Origin: Microbacterium luticocti DSM 19459
GTDB taxonomy: Bacteria > Actinomycetota > Actinomycetes > Actinomycetales > Microbacteriaceae
Reading direction: 5' to 3'
Length of the DNA stretch: 64,000 nucleotides
Assembly (NCBI RefSeq): GCF_000422405.1
Contig: NZ_AULS01000005.1
Span: 124,001 to 188,000, forward strand
Positions 10,487 through 19,230 of the stretch are shown here, piece by piece. Below the pieces are notes generated by a model that did no database searches, had not been told where the DNA came from, and saw nothing but the letters and a program-made list of their open reading frames with translations. Position 1 is the stretch's first letter. Each line of letters opens with the position of its first letter. The position numbers were made by a program, and so were the translations under genes.

Positions 10487-11218
10487 GTGAACGCACAGCC
10501 TGCGGCGCAGCGCCGCCTTCTCGACCTGGCCGAGCTCGACCTGCGCATCCGGCAGGCCGAGCACGCCCGCACCAACCCGACACAGGCCGAGCGGGTGCGC
10601 GAGCTGATCGCACAGCGTCAGGAGCTGACCCGCGAGCTGACCGCGCGCCAGGGCGCGCGCGACGACCTGCGGACGGAGCTCGGCCGCATCGAGGCCGACG
10701 TCGCGGTCGTCGACGCCCGCCGCCAGCGCGACGAGCAGCGGCTGACCACCGTCACCAACCCCAAGGACGCGCAGGGGCTCGAGAGCGAGCTCGCGTCGCT
10801 GGCCCGCCGCAAGAGCGACCTGGAGGACGCCGAGCTCGAGGTGATGGAGAAGCTCGAGACCGCCGAGGCGGCGGTCGCCGAAGCGGAGGGCCGCCTTGCC
10901 GAGGTGAACGACGAGGGCGCGCGGCTCAGCGCCGAGGCGAAGACGGCGGTCGCCGACGCCACCACGCAGGTCGAGCAGGCCACCCGCGACCGTGCGGCGG
11001 TGGCATCCGATCTGCCCGCCGAGCTGGTCGAGCTCTATGAGCGGGCCGCCCAGCGCAGCGCCGGGGCGGCGCTGCTGCGCCGGCAGACGTGCGAAGGATG
11101 CCGGATGGTGCTGTCGGGCACCGACCTGGCCGCGGTGCGCACCGCCGCCGAGGACGCCGTGGTGACCTGCCCGGAGTGCGGGTGCATCCTCGTGCGCACG
11201 GAGGAATCCGGCCTGTGA
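10487..11218 (+). CDS. C4-type zinc-ribbon coiled-coil protein
   Basis: 243 residues. Residues 1-190 are a long charged coiled coil. The C-terminus is a four-cysteine ribbon, CEGCRM ... CPECGC. This architecture is the conserved actinobacterial zf-RING_7/CdsZ-like family of unknown function. The only start that keeps the conserved N-terminus (QRRLLDLAELDLRIRQ) is the GTG at 10487, which begins one base after the tRNA-Val discriminator. The sole Shine-Dalgarno-like sequence (AGGG, 10478-10481) lies inside the tRNA acceptor stem. The message is therefore probably co-transcribed with the tRNA and made nearly leaderless by tRNA 3' processing. The polymerase gene follows after 16 bp. Confidence 0.85.
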   Translation: MNAQPAAQRRLLDLAELDLRIRQAEHARTNPTQAERVRELIAQRQELTRELTARQGARDDLRTELGRIEADVAVVDARRQRDEQRLTTVTNPKDAQGLESELASLARRKSDLEDAELEVMEKLETAEAAVAEAEGRLAEVNDEGARLSAEAKTAVADATTQVEQATRDRAAVASDLPAELVELYERAAQRSAGAALLRRQTCEGCRMVLSGTDLAAVRTAAEDAVVTCPECGCILVRTEESGL

Positions 11219-11234
11219 TCGCCCGCGCCCGGCG

Positions 11235-12980
11235 ATGGTGACCGGGGCCGGTTGGATCGTCGTCGGCACCGGGGGAGCCGGCGTGGTCGCGGTCGGACTG
11301 GACGGCGCCGGTGCCGAGCTGTGGCGCGAAACGTTCACCGAGGGGGAGTGGCCGGACCGGGTACGCCGGCGTGAGCGCGCCCCACACGCCGAGACGGCCG
11401 GCACAGCGGTGCGGTGGGTGTGGTCCGACACCGCGCGCTGGTATTCGCCGCTGCTGGCCGCGGGGGTGCGGGTCGGGCGCTGCCGTGACCTGCGGTTGTG
11501 TCACGCGATCCTGCGATCCAGCGCCCTGGTGCGCTCGGACGCCGCCGTGCGGTCACCCTCGCGGTGGGATGCGGCGCCCGCCGGGGACGTGCCCGAAGCG
11601 GCGCCGGCACTGTTCGCGATGACCACGGATGCCGCGGCCGACGGGCCGCCGGCGGGGATCGAGGCGGTGCTGGCCGAGTTCGCCCGGCAGCGCGCGGCGA
11701 TGCAGGATGCCGTCGATCCCCGCCGGATCGAACTGCTGTGCGCGGCGGATTCGGTCGCGGCCCTGGTCGCCGCCGAGATGCGGGCGGCGGGTCTGCCCTG
11801 GGATGTCGCCGCGCATGAGGCGGTGCTCGAAGAGGTGCTCGGTCGCCGGCCGGCCGGTGGCGGGCTGCCCGAGCGCATGGCCGAGCTGGTCGCGCAGGTG
11901 CGCGTGCACCTGCGCGACCCGGCGGCATCCCTCGACTCGCCGCCCAAGCTGCTGCGCAGCCTGCACCGGGTGGGTGTGCCCGCGGCGTCGACCTCGAAGT
12001 GGGAGCTGCGCGAGTACGAGCACCCGGTGATCGCCCCGCTGCTGGAGTACAAACGGCTGGCCCGGCTGCTGGCCGCGAACGGGTGGGCGTGGCTGGCCGA
12101 ATGGGTGCACGACGGCCGGTTCCGTCCGGTGTACGTGCCCGCCGGAGTCGTCACCGGGCGATGGGCCTCGTCGGGCGGCGGGGCACTGCAGATTCCGCGG
12201 CGGCTGCGCGAGGCGGTGCGGGCCGATCCGGGCTGGACGTTCGTGGTCGCCGACGTCGCGCAGCTCGAACCGCGCGTGCTGGCCGCGATGGCGCGGGATG
12301 TGGCGCTGGCGCAGGCCGCGCACGGCCGCGACCTGTACGCCGGGATCGTCGCGGACGGCACCGTGCCGACACGCGCCGAGGCGAAGGTGGCCATGCTCGG
12401 GGCCATGTACGGCGCGACCACCGGCGACAGCGCACGCCTCGTGCCGCGGCTGCGACGCGCCTACCCGCGGGCGATGGCACTGGTCGACGAGGCCGCCCGC
12501 GTCGGTGAGGACGGCGGGGTGGTGACCACGTGGCTCGGTCGCAGTTGCCCGCCGGCGTCGCCGCAGTGGCTGCAGGCGCAGCGGCAGGCCACCGGCGAGA
12601 CCGGGACGGCGGCCGAACGCGATCGCGCCCGACGCGCCGCGGGAGACCGTGGCCGGTTCACGCGCAACTTCGTGGTGCAGGGCACCGCCGCCGAGTGGGC
12701 GGCCGCCTGGCTCGGGGAGGTGCGCGCCCGGCTGGCGGAGCTGCCCGCGGTGCCGCCGGACGAGGCCGCGCCGCGATCGGGTCCGGCGCTGGCCGACCGG
12801 CCGCACCTGGCCTTCTTCCTGCACGACGAACTGATCGTGCACACGCCGCTGGGGCACGCGGACGCGGCGGCAGAGATCGTGCGTACGGCCGCGGCATCCG
12901 CGGGACGCCTGCTGTTCGGGGCGTTCCCGATCGATTTTCCGCTCGAACTGGCGATCGGTCCCACCGCCGCGAAAGACTGA
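11235..12980 (+). CDS. family-A DNA polymerase with exonuclease-like N-terminus
   Basis: 581 residues, shorter than PolA and without a 5' nuclease domain. It belongs to the actinobacterial group annotated as bifunctional 3'-5' exonuclease/DNA polymerase. Motif A is VVADVAQLEPRVLAAMA, where canonical PolA has DYSQIELR. Motif B is AKVAMLGAMYGATTG and motif C is FFLHDELIVHTP. The N-terminal 200 residues resemble a degenerate proofreading domain. It is probably an accessory repair polymerase beside the true polA elsewhere. It follows the zinc-ribbon gene closely and rnpB lies downstream. The acidic motif A and C residues are present, so catalytic activity is plausible. Confidence 0.85.
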   Translation: MVTGAGWIVVGTGGAGVVAVGLDGAGAELWRETFTEGEWPDRVRRRERAPHAETAGTAVRWVWSDTARWYSPLLAAGVRVGRCRDLRLCHAILRSSALVRSDAAVRSPSRWDAAPAGDVPEAAPALFAMTTDAAADGPPAGIEAVLAEFARQRAAMQDAVDPRRIELLCAADSVAALVAAEMRAAGLPWDVAAHEAVLEEVLGRRPAGGGLPERMAELVAQVRVHLRDPAASLDSPPKLLRSLHRVGVPAASTSKWELREYEHPVIAPLLEYKRLARLLAANGWAWLAEWVHDGRFRPVYVPAGVVTGRWASSGGGALQIPRRLREAVRADPGWTFVVADVAQLEPRVLAAMARDVALAQAAHGRDLYAGIVADGTVPTRAEAKVAMLGAMYGATTGDSARLVPRLRRAYPRAMALVDEAARVGEDGGVVTTWLGRSCPPASPQWLQAQRQATGETGTAAERDRARRAAGDRGRFTRNFVVQGTAAEWAAAWLGEVRARLAELPAVPPDEAAPRSGPALADRPHLAFFLHDELIVHTPLGHADAAAEIVRTAAASAGRLLFGAFPIDFPLELAIGPTAAKD

Positions 12981-13061
12981 GCCGACCGGCACGCCGGACC
13001 GGCGCGGTCACCGGGGGACGAGCGCGGAGAGCGCGGGCGGCCGGTTCACGGTTTCGCGCGC

Positions 13062-13067
13062 TAGGCT
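13062..13067 (+). promoter_or_regulatory. -10 box of rnpB
   Basis: TAGGCT ends 6 nt before the predicted 5' end of RNase P RNA. Because that end is fixed by pairing with the RNA 3' end, this calibrates the spacing between -10 box and transcription start for this genome. Confidence 0.55.
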
Positions 13068-13073
13068 CAAGGC

Positions 13074-13448
13074 GCGAATGGGTCGGCTGGATGGTCGCGT
13101 CGCGTGTCGGAAACGGTGCGCGCCGAGGAACGTCCGGGCTCCACAGGGCAGGGCGGTGGGCAACACCCACCCGGAGCGATCCGCGAGACAGTGCCACAGA
13201 GAGCAGACCGCCCCGGCCACCGCCGGGGTAAGGGTGAAAGGGCGGTGTAAGAGACCACCGGGGTCGCGGTGACGTGACCCGCACGGCAAACCTCGCCCGG
13301 AGCAAGGCCAGACAGGGGATGACGACGCGGCCCGCCGAGTCCCCGGGTAGGCCGCTGGAGCGGCACGGCAACGTGTCGCCGAGAGAGATGACCATCCACG
13401 AGGCATCCGCCTCCGGACAGAACCCGGCGTACAGGCCGGCCCATTCGC
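13074..13448 (+). ncRNA. rnpB: RNase P RNA, class A
   Basis: About 375 nt of bacterial RNase P RNA. The ends pair (GCGAATGG with CCATTCGC, the P1 helix). The universal core is present: GAGGAACGTCCGGGC near 13129, ACAGAGAGCAGACCG near 13196, GGTAAGGGTGAAA near 13227, GTAAGAGACCACCGG near 13247, and ACAGAACCCGGCGTACAGGCCGG near 13418. It is the catalytic RNA that trims the 5' ends of tRNA precursors. It has its own -10 box and lies between the polymerase gene and ppgK, which runs the other way. Confidence 0.95.
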
Positions 13449-13470
13449 CCTTCCGCGATCGCGTCGCGCG

Positions 13471-14229
13471 TCAGTCGGCGGCCAGCGCCGCGGCGCCGAT
13501 GATGCCGGCGTTGTTGCGGTGCACGGCGGGCACGATCGGAGTGCGCAGCGACAGCAGCGGCAGGAACTCGTCCGCGTGCTTGGACACGCCGCCGCCGACC
13601 ACGAACAGGTCGGGGCTGAACAGGAACTCAAGGTGGCTGTAGTACCACTGCAGCCGCTTGGCCCACTTCTTCCAGGTCAGCCGGTCGCGCTCCATCGCCG
13701 AGTACGCGGCGTACGCCTCGGCGTCCCGCTTGTGCCGTGCTCGCTGCAGATGGCCGAGTTCGGAGTTGGGGATCAGCATCCCGTTGTGGATCATCGCCGA
13801 CCCGATCCCGGTGCCGAGCGTCGTGAGGATCACCAGCCCGTCCCGGCCGCGCGCCGCGCCGTAGCGCACCTCGGCGACCCCGGCGACATCGGCGTCGTTG
13901 GCGAAATGGATGCCGCGGCCCAGCCCGTCTTCGAAGAACTTCTCCGCCTCGAACCCGACCCAGTCCTCGGCCACGTTGGCCGCCGACAGGGTGCGGCCGT
14001 TCTTCACGATGGCCGGGAACGCGACGCCCAGCGGCAGCTTCTCATCGGCCGCCCCGAGCGTGGTGAGCACCTGCTGCACGGCGGCGAGCACGTCCTTCGG
14101 CCGGGCACCGGACGGCGTGGCCACCTTGATCCGGTCACTGACGAGCACGCCCTCGTCGAGGTCGACGATCCCGCCCTTGATCCCGGTGCCGCCGATGTCG
14201 ACGCCGACCGCTCGAGAGTTCTGTGCCAT
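13471..14229 (-). CDS. ppgK: polyphosphate glucokinase
   Basis: 252 residues, the usual PPGK length. It phosphorylates glucose using inorganic polyphosphate or ATP and is typical of actinobacteria. The phosphate-binding loop is GVDIGGTGIKGG near the N-terminus. The catalytic region FANDADVAGVAEVRYGA and the ROK-like TLGTGIGSAMI and NSELGHL follow. The ATG at 14229 has no good ribosome site. Instead TAGGCT (14241-14236 on this strand) ends 6 nt before it, which suggests a leaderless message. It is a single gene convergent with rnpB. Confidence 0.94.
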   Translation of the reverse strand: MAQNSRAVGVDIGGTGIKGGIVDLDEGVLVSDRIKVATPSGARPKDVLAAVQQVLTTLGAADEKLPLGVAFPAIVKNGRTLSAANVAEDWVGFEAEKFFEDGLGRGIHFANDADVAGVAEVRYGAARGRDGLVILTTLGTGIGSAMIHNGMLIPNSELGHLQRARHKRDAEAYAAYSAMERDRLTWKKWAKRLQWYYSHLEFLFSPDLFVVGGGVSKHADEFLPLLSLRTPIVPAVHRNNAGIIGAAALAAD

Positions 14230-14367
14230 CTGCTCAGCCTATCGAGCGCGTCGAGGGCGATCGCGTCCGCATGGCGTTTGCGAACTCGCGCGCGAGGGTC
14301 GGTGCCGGTCAGTAGGATCGAGGCACGAGCCGGTGCCGACGCGCGCCCCCGGACGACAGGAGACGGC

Positions 14368-14589
14368 ATGCCCGACGATGACGACGACAAGTACTGGTAC
14401 AACCTCGCGACCGGACAGGTCGAGCGGGGCATGCAGTCACCCGCGGTCGACCGCGCCGGTCCGTTCGACAGCGCCGAGGAGGCGGCCCGCGCCCCCGAGA
14501 TCATGCGCGAGCGCACCCGGCAGTGGGAAGAGGACGAGCGTCGCGAGAACGACTGGGGAACGTCCGCGGGCGAGTCCGACGACCGGTGA
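14368..14589 (+). CDS. small conserved SPOR-like protein
   Basis: 73 residues, acidic start (MPDDDDDKYWYNL) followed by a conserved actinobacterial segment (VERGMQSPAVDRAGPFDSAEEAARAPEIM). Relatives are often annotated as SPOR-domain proteins because of the GPFxSxEEA turn, but it lacks a membrane anchor and full SPOR length, so peptidoglycan binding is doubtful. An ACAGGAGA site lies 5 nt upstream. TAGGAT at about 14313 could be the -10. It precedes the repeat-rich gap before glnA2. Confidence 0.7.
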   Translation: MPDDDDDKYWYNLATGQVERGMQSPAVDRAGPFDSAEEAARAPEIMRERTRQWEEDERRENDWGTSAGESDDR

Positions 14590-14666
14590 CGGACGGACCC
14601 GGCGACGACCGGCGACCGTCCGCCGGCGCTGCCCCGGTGGCGGTCAGCCCGTTGACAAGGAACCCC

Positions 14667-14748
14667 GGGCAGTGAGCCCCGGATAGTGAGCCCCGGGCAG
14701 TGAGCCCCGGGATAGTGAGCCCCGAGCAGTGAGCCCCGAGCAGTGAGC
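14667..14748. repeat. 14-bp tandem repeat, six units, upstream of glnA2
   Basis: Units of 14-15 bp with the form G(G/A)GCAGTGAGCCCC or GGATAGTGAGCCCC run head to tail from 14667 and stop 15 bp before the glnA2 start. Two unit types, one with GCAGTGAG and one with GATAGTGAG, alternate at first. They occupy the leader or promoter region of glnA2. No GlnR box is visible in this gap. Confidence 0.8.
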
Positions 14749-14762
14749 AGAGAGGCGTGAGC

Positions 14763-16100
14763 ATGGACAAGCAGCGGGATTTCGTGCTGCGCACGATCGA
14801 AGAGCGCGGCGTGAAGTTCGTGCGGTTGTGGTTCACCGACGTGGTGGGCACGCTCAAGTCGGTCGCGATCGCCCCTGCCGAGGTCGAGGGCGCGTTCACC
14901 GAGGGCATCGGTTTCGACGGTTCGGCGATCGAGGGGCTCACCCGCTCCTACGAGTCCGACCTGCTCGCCAACCCCGATCCGACCACGTTCCAGATCCTGC
15001 CCTGGCGGGGTGAGATCGACCCGACGGCGCGCATGTTCTGCGACATCACCACCCCGGATGGCCAGCCCGCCGTGGCCGACCCGCGGCACGTGCTCAAGCG
15101 CACCCTGGCGAAGGCCGCCGACGCCGGCTTCACCTTCTACACCCACCCCGAGATCGAGTTCTACCTGCTGAAATCCTCGCGGTTCGGCCCCGAGGGGCCG
15201 CAGCCGGTCGACTCGGCCGGTTACTTCGACAACGTGCCCGGCGGCACCGCGCACGACTTCCGTCGCCGGTCGGTGCGGATGCTCGAAGACCTGGGCATCT
15301 CGGTGGAGTACAGCCACCACGAGGGCGGGCCCGGTCAGAACGAGATCGACCTGCGCTACGCCGACGCGCTGACCACCGCCGACAACATCATGACCTTCCG
15401 CACCGTGGTCAAGGAGGTCGCCATCGAGCAGGGCGTCTACGCCACGTTCATGCCCAAGCCGCTGTCGGGACAGCCGGGAAGCGGCATGCACACGCACATG
15501 TCGCTGTTCGAGGGCGACGTGAACGCGTTCTACGAAGAGGGCGCGCAGTATCAGCTCTCGCAGGTGGGCCGGCAGTTCATCGCGGGCCTGCTGCGGCACG
15601 CGAATGAGATCGCCGCGGTCACCAACCAGTTCGTCAACTCGTACAAGCGGCTCTGGGGCGGCGACGAGGCCCCGAGCTTCATCTGCTGGGGGCACAACAA
15701 CCGTTCCGCCCTGGTGCGGGTGCCGTTGTACAAGCCGACGAAGGGGCAGTCCTCGCGCGTGGAGTATCGCGCCTTGGACTCGGCCGCCAACCCGTACCTC
15801 GCGTTCGCGCTGATGCTCGCCGCCGGGTTGAAGGGCATCGAAGCCGGCTACGAACTGCCGCCCGAGGCCGAAGACAACGTCTGGTCGCTCACCGACGCCG
15901 AGCGCCGCGCGCTCGGGTTCGCGCCGCTGCCGACCAGCCTCGACCATGCGTTGGAGTACATGGAGGACTCCGAGCTGGTGGCCGAGACGCTCGGCGAACA
16001 GGTGTTCACCTATGTGCTGCTGAACAAGCGGCGCGAGTGGGAGGAGTACCGTTCGCAGGTGACGCCGTTCGAACTGGCGCGCAACCTCGAGATGCTCTAG
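14763..16100 (+). CDS. glnA2: glutamine synthetase type I, GlnA2-like
   Basis: 445 residues. The GS fold is complete: N-terminal beta-grasp (FVRLWFTDVVGTLKSVAI), the latch FDGSAIEG, metal and substrate residues in HPEIEFYLL and GPGQNEIDLRYADAL, and SGMHTHMSLF. It lacks the ca. 25-residue insertion of GlnA1 and has no Tyr in the adenylylation region (PPEAEDNVWSLTDAERR), so GlnE should not modify it although glnE is the next gene. The ATG at 14763 is preferred because AGAGG lies 7 nt upstream; the GTG at 14757 is too close. The glnA2-glnE order also occurs in Mycobacterium. Whether it makes glutamine or a related gamma-glutamyl product is not shown by the sequence. Confidence 0.85.
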   Translation: MDKQRDFVLRTIEERGVKFVRLWFTDVVGTLKSVAIAPAEVEGAFTEGIGFDGSAIEGLTRSYESDLLANPDPTTFQILPWRGEIDPTARMFCDITTPDGQPAVADPRHVLKRTLAKAADAGFTFYTHPEIEFYLLKSSRFGPEGPQPVDSAGYFDNVPGGTAHDFRRRSVRMLEDLGISVEYSHHEGGPGQNEIDLRYADALTTADNIMTFRTVVKEVAIEQGVYATFMPKPLSGQPGSGMHTHMSLFEGDVNAFYEEGAQYQLSQVGRQFIAGLLRHANEIAAVTNQFVNSYKRLWGGDEAPSFICWGHNNRSALVRVPLYKPTKGQSSRVEYRALDSAANPYLAFALMLAAGLKGIEAGYELPPEAEDNVWSLTDAERRALGFAPLPTSLDHALEYMEDSELVAETLGEQVFTYVLLNKRREWEEYRSQVTPFELARNLEML

Positions 16101-16107
16101 GGACGCC

Positions 16108-19092
16108 ATGGCGGATCGTGCGTCCGGTCTGACCGCCCTGGCACGGCTCGGGTTCACCCGGCTGCGTGAGGCGGACGGGCGGCTGCACGAGCTGGCCGAG
16201 GCGGTGGGCGGTGACCGCGATGCGTTCGCGGCCGCATCCGGCGGTGCCGCCGACCCCGATGCGGCCCTCGAAGGGATGCTGCGGGTCGCGCGCCGCGACG
16301 CGGATGCGGTGCGTGCGGTGGTGGCCGACCCGCACGGCGCCCGGGCCGTGTGGGCGCTGTTCGGCGCGTCGGACGGGTTCGCGGACTTCTACCTGCGGCA
16401 TCCCGCCGAGCTGGCGGACCTGGTGGTGCCGCGCGATCGGCTCCCCACGGCGGCAGAACTCGATGCCGACCTCGCCGACGCGGTGGGCGTCGACGCGGAC
16501 GGGTTCGCCGCCGACGGCTCCGAGACGGCGTGGGTGGCGCTGCGGGTGCGGTATCGGCGGCTGTTGGCCCGCATCGCCGTGTACGACCTGCTGGCGCCCG
16601 ACCCGGTGGCGGCGATCGCGGACGTGTCGGCGGCGTTGGCGGATGCCGCGGGTGCGGCGTTGCGGGCATCCCTCGCGGTCGCGCGCACCCGCATCGCCGG
16701 CGGCGGCGGGGTCGGCCTGTTCCCGCGCGACGAGGTGGCCGCCACCCGGCTGGCGGTGATCGGCATGGGCAAGGCGGGGGCGCGGGAACTGAACTACGTC
16801 AGCGACGTGGACGTGATCTTCGTCGCGGAAGCCGCAGACGGCGTGGCCGAGGGTCGGGCCGTCGACATCGCCACCCGGCTGGCCGTGCAGACCATGCGCG
16901 GTGTCGCCGGGATGGAGGTGGAGCCCCCGCTGTGGGAGGTCGACCCGAACCTGCGCCCTGAAGGCAAGCAGGGGGCGCTCGTGCGCACCCTGGACTCGCA
17001 TCTGGCCTACTACGACCGCTGGGCGCACAGCTGGGAGTTCCAGGCGCTGCTGAAGGCGCGGGTGCTGGCCGGTGACACCGAGCTGGGCGCCCGTTATGTG
17101 GACGCGGTGCACGAGCGGGTGTGGGGCAGCGCGGCACGCGACGACTTCGTCGAGAGCGTGCAGCGCATGCGCGAACGGGTCACCGACAACATCCCCGACG
17201 ACGAGGTGGCGTTCCAGCTGAAACTCGGGCCCGGCGGCATCCGGGACGTGGAGTTCACGGTGCAGCTGCTGCAGCTGGTGCACGGGCTGACCGACACCGC
17301 GATCCGGCAGCCGGGCACGCTGGCGGCACTGTCCGCTCTCGTCGACGAGGGGTACATCGGACGTGCCGACGCGGCGGCGTTCGACCGGGACTACCGCACG
17401 CTGCGGGTACTCGAGCACCGGCTGCAGCTGCGGGGGCTGCGGCGCACGCACCTGATGCCGGCCGACCCCGACGGGCTGCGGGTGCTCGCCCGGGCCAGCC
17501 GGCTCGCCGAGACCGGCGACGAGGTGTGGCAGCTGTGGGAGAGGACCAAGCGCGAGGTCCGCGACATCCACGTGCGCCTGTTCTACCGGCCGCTGCTGTC
17601 GGCGGTGGCCGCCCTGCCCGAGCAGGAGCGCAGCCTGTCGACCGCGCAGGCGCACGACCGGCTCGCGGCGATCGGCTTCGCCGACCCGGCCGGGGCACTG
17701 CGGCACATCGCCGCGTTGACCTCCGGCGTGAGCCGCAAGGCCACCATCCAGCGGCACCTGATGCCGATCATGATCCACTGGTTCGCCGAGGGCGTCGACC
17801 CCGACGACGGGCTGCTGGCGTTCCGGCGCATCAGCGAGCGCCTGGGCGATACGCCCTGGTTCCTGCGCATGCTGCGCGACTCGTCGGGGGCGGCCGAGAG
17901 CCTGACCCGGGTGCTGTCGGGCTCGCGCTACATCGGCGAGCTGATGGAATGGATCCCCGAGTCGGTGGCGTGGCTCGACGACGACGCGCGGCTGCGGCCG
18001 CGGGGGCATACCGTGCTCGCGCAGGAGGCGCAGGCGATCCAGACCCGGCACGACGACATCGCGGGCGCCGCGCGCGCGGTGCGGGCCCTGCGGCGTCGCG
18101 AGCTGCTGCGCACGGCCATGGCGGCGGTGCTGGGCGTGCTCACCATCGAAGAGCTGGCGACGGCGCTGACGGCGATCACCGATGTCACCGTGCAGGCGCT
18201 GGTGCGGGCGGTGCGGCGCGAGGTGGTGCCCGACGAGGACGGTTCGTTCGAGTTCGCCGTGATCGGGATGGGGCGCTACGGCGGGGCCGAGCTCGGGTTC
18301 GGCTCGGATGCCGATGTGCTGTACGTGTACCGCGCGGGCGACGTGCCCGCGCAGCGGGCGGCGGAGCTCGCCCAGCGGATCGTGGCCGGGCTGCGCACGC
18401 ACTCCGAGGACCACCGGGTTCCGCTCGAGTTGGACGCGGACCTGCGCCCGGAGGGGCGCAACGGCCCCGTGGTGCGGTCGCTGGAGGCCTACCGCGAGTA
18501 CTACCGGCGCTGGTCGGTGTCGTGGGAGGCGCAGGCGCTGCTGCGGGCGCGAGGGGTCGCGGGCACCTCGGCGCTCATCGACGCCTTCACCGCGCTGGCG
18601 GACGAGGTGCGGTACCCGGCGGCGGTCTCGCTCGCCGACCTGCGCGAGATCAAGCGCATCAAGGCGCGTGTGGAGGCCGAGCGGCTGCCGCAGGGCGCCG
18701 CGCCCGAACGGCACCTCAAGCTCGGGCCCGGGGGCCTGAGCGACGTCGAATGGCTCGTGCAGCTGACCCAGCTCGAGCACGGGCATGCGATCGCCGGCCT
18801 GCGCACGACCTCGACGATGCGGGGGCTGGATGCCGCGGCCGCGGCCGGGCTGATCCCATCCGCTGCGGCGGTCCGGCTGCGTGAGGCGTGGCAGCTGGCC
18901 GGACGGCTGCGCTCGGCGAACACGCTGCTCTCGGGCCGCACCAGCGACGTGCTGCCCGCCGACCGGCGGCAGCTCGACGGGATCGGGCGGCTGCTGGGCT
19001 ACCCGCCCCGCTCGGCGACGGCGGTCGAGGAGGCGTGGCTGCGCGCGGCCCGTCGCGCCCGCCGCACGTTCGAGAAGCTGTTCTACGGCTGA
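16108..19092 (+). CDS. glnE: glutamine synthetase adenylyltransferase/deadenylyltransferase
   Basis: 994 residues, the normal GlnE length. It attaches AMP to, and removes it from, a tyrosine of GlnA1 according to nitrogen status. Two nucleotidyltransferase domains are visible: an N-terminal one (VIGMGKAGARELNYVSDVDVIFV, deadenylylating) and a C-terminal one (VIGMGRYGGAELGFGSDADVLYV, adenylylating). Each is followed by a helical domain with LRPEGKQG or LRPEGRNG. It begins 7 bp after glnA2, so the two form an operon. Its likely substrate is the GlnA1 at 20525, which carries the target Tyr. Confidence 0.96.
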   Translation: MADRASGLTALARLGFTRLREADGRLHELAEAVGGDRDAFAAASGGAADPDAALEGMLRVARRDADAVRAVVADPHGARAVWALFGASDGFADFYLRHPAELADLVVPRDRLPTAAELDADLADAVGVDADGFAADGSETAWVALRVRYRRLLARIAVYDLLAPDPVAAIADVSAALADAAGAALRASLAVARTRIAGGGGVGLFPRDEVAATRLAVIGMGKAGARELNYVSDVDVIFVAEAADGVAEGRAVDIATRLAVQTMRGVAGMEVEPPLWEVDPNLRPEGKQGALVRTLDSHLAYYDRWAHSWEFQALLKARVLAGDTELGARYVDAVHERVWGSAARDDFVESVQRMRERVTDNIPDDEVAFQLKLGPGGIRDVEFTVQLLQLVHGLTDTAIRQPGTLAALSALVDEGYIGRADAAAFDRDYRTLRVLEHRLQLRGLRRTHLMPADPDGLRVLARASRLAETGDEVWQLWERTKREVRDIHVRLFYRPLLSAVAALPEQERSLSTAQAHDRLAAIGFADPAGALRHIAALTSGVSRKATIQRHLMPIMIHWFAEGVDPDDGLLAFRRISERLGDTPWFLRMLRDSSGAAESLTRVLSGSRYIGELMEWIPESVAWLDDDARLRPRGHTVLAQEAQAIQTRHDDIAGAARAVRALRRRELLRTAMAAVLGVLTIEELATALTAITDVTVQALVRAVRREVVPDEDGSFEFAVIGMGRYGGAELGFGSDADVLYVYRAGDVPAQRAAELAQRIVAGLRTHSEDHRVPLELDADLRPEGRNGPVVRSLEAYREYYRRWSVSWEAQALLRARGVAGTSALIDAFTALADEVRYPAAVSLADLREIKRIKARVEAERLPQGAAPERHLKLGPGGLSDVEWLVQLTQLEHGHAIAGLRTTSTMRGLDAAAAAGLIPSAAAVRLREAWQLAGRLRSANTLLSGRTSDVLPADRRQLDGIGRLLGYPPRSATAVEEAWLRAARRARRTFEKLFYG

Positions 19093-19174
19093 GCCGGTCG
19101 ATTCCGGATCATCGTCGTGCACCGTGCTGCATCCTCCGCGCACCGCGGCCCGCGCTTCCTGAATCCACGCCGCG

Positions 19175-19217
19175 CAGAAACCTGCACTGTTCAGAAATCT
19201 GCACTGTGCAGAAATCC
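19175..19217. repeat. 17-bp direct repeat with palindromic core
   Basis: CAGAAACCTGCACTGTT, CAGAAATCTGCACTGTG and a truncated CAGAAATCC run head to tail. They contain the perfect 15-bp palindrome TCTGCACTGTGCAGA (19198-19212). They lie between convergent glnE and glycerate kinase genes, where a terminator would be expected. Confidence 0.6.
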
Positions 19218-19230
19218 ACCGGCCGTCTGC

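Noticed and set aside
14652..14657. TTGACA as -35 for glnA2
   Set aside because: The only -10-like sequences (GATAGT) are within the repeats at wrong distances of 24 nt or more.
16006..19143. Long minus-strand open frame opposite glnE
   Set aside because: Its sequence is Arg/Pro/Gly/His-rich with no family resemblance, and the opposite strand encodes a textbook GlnE.
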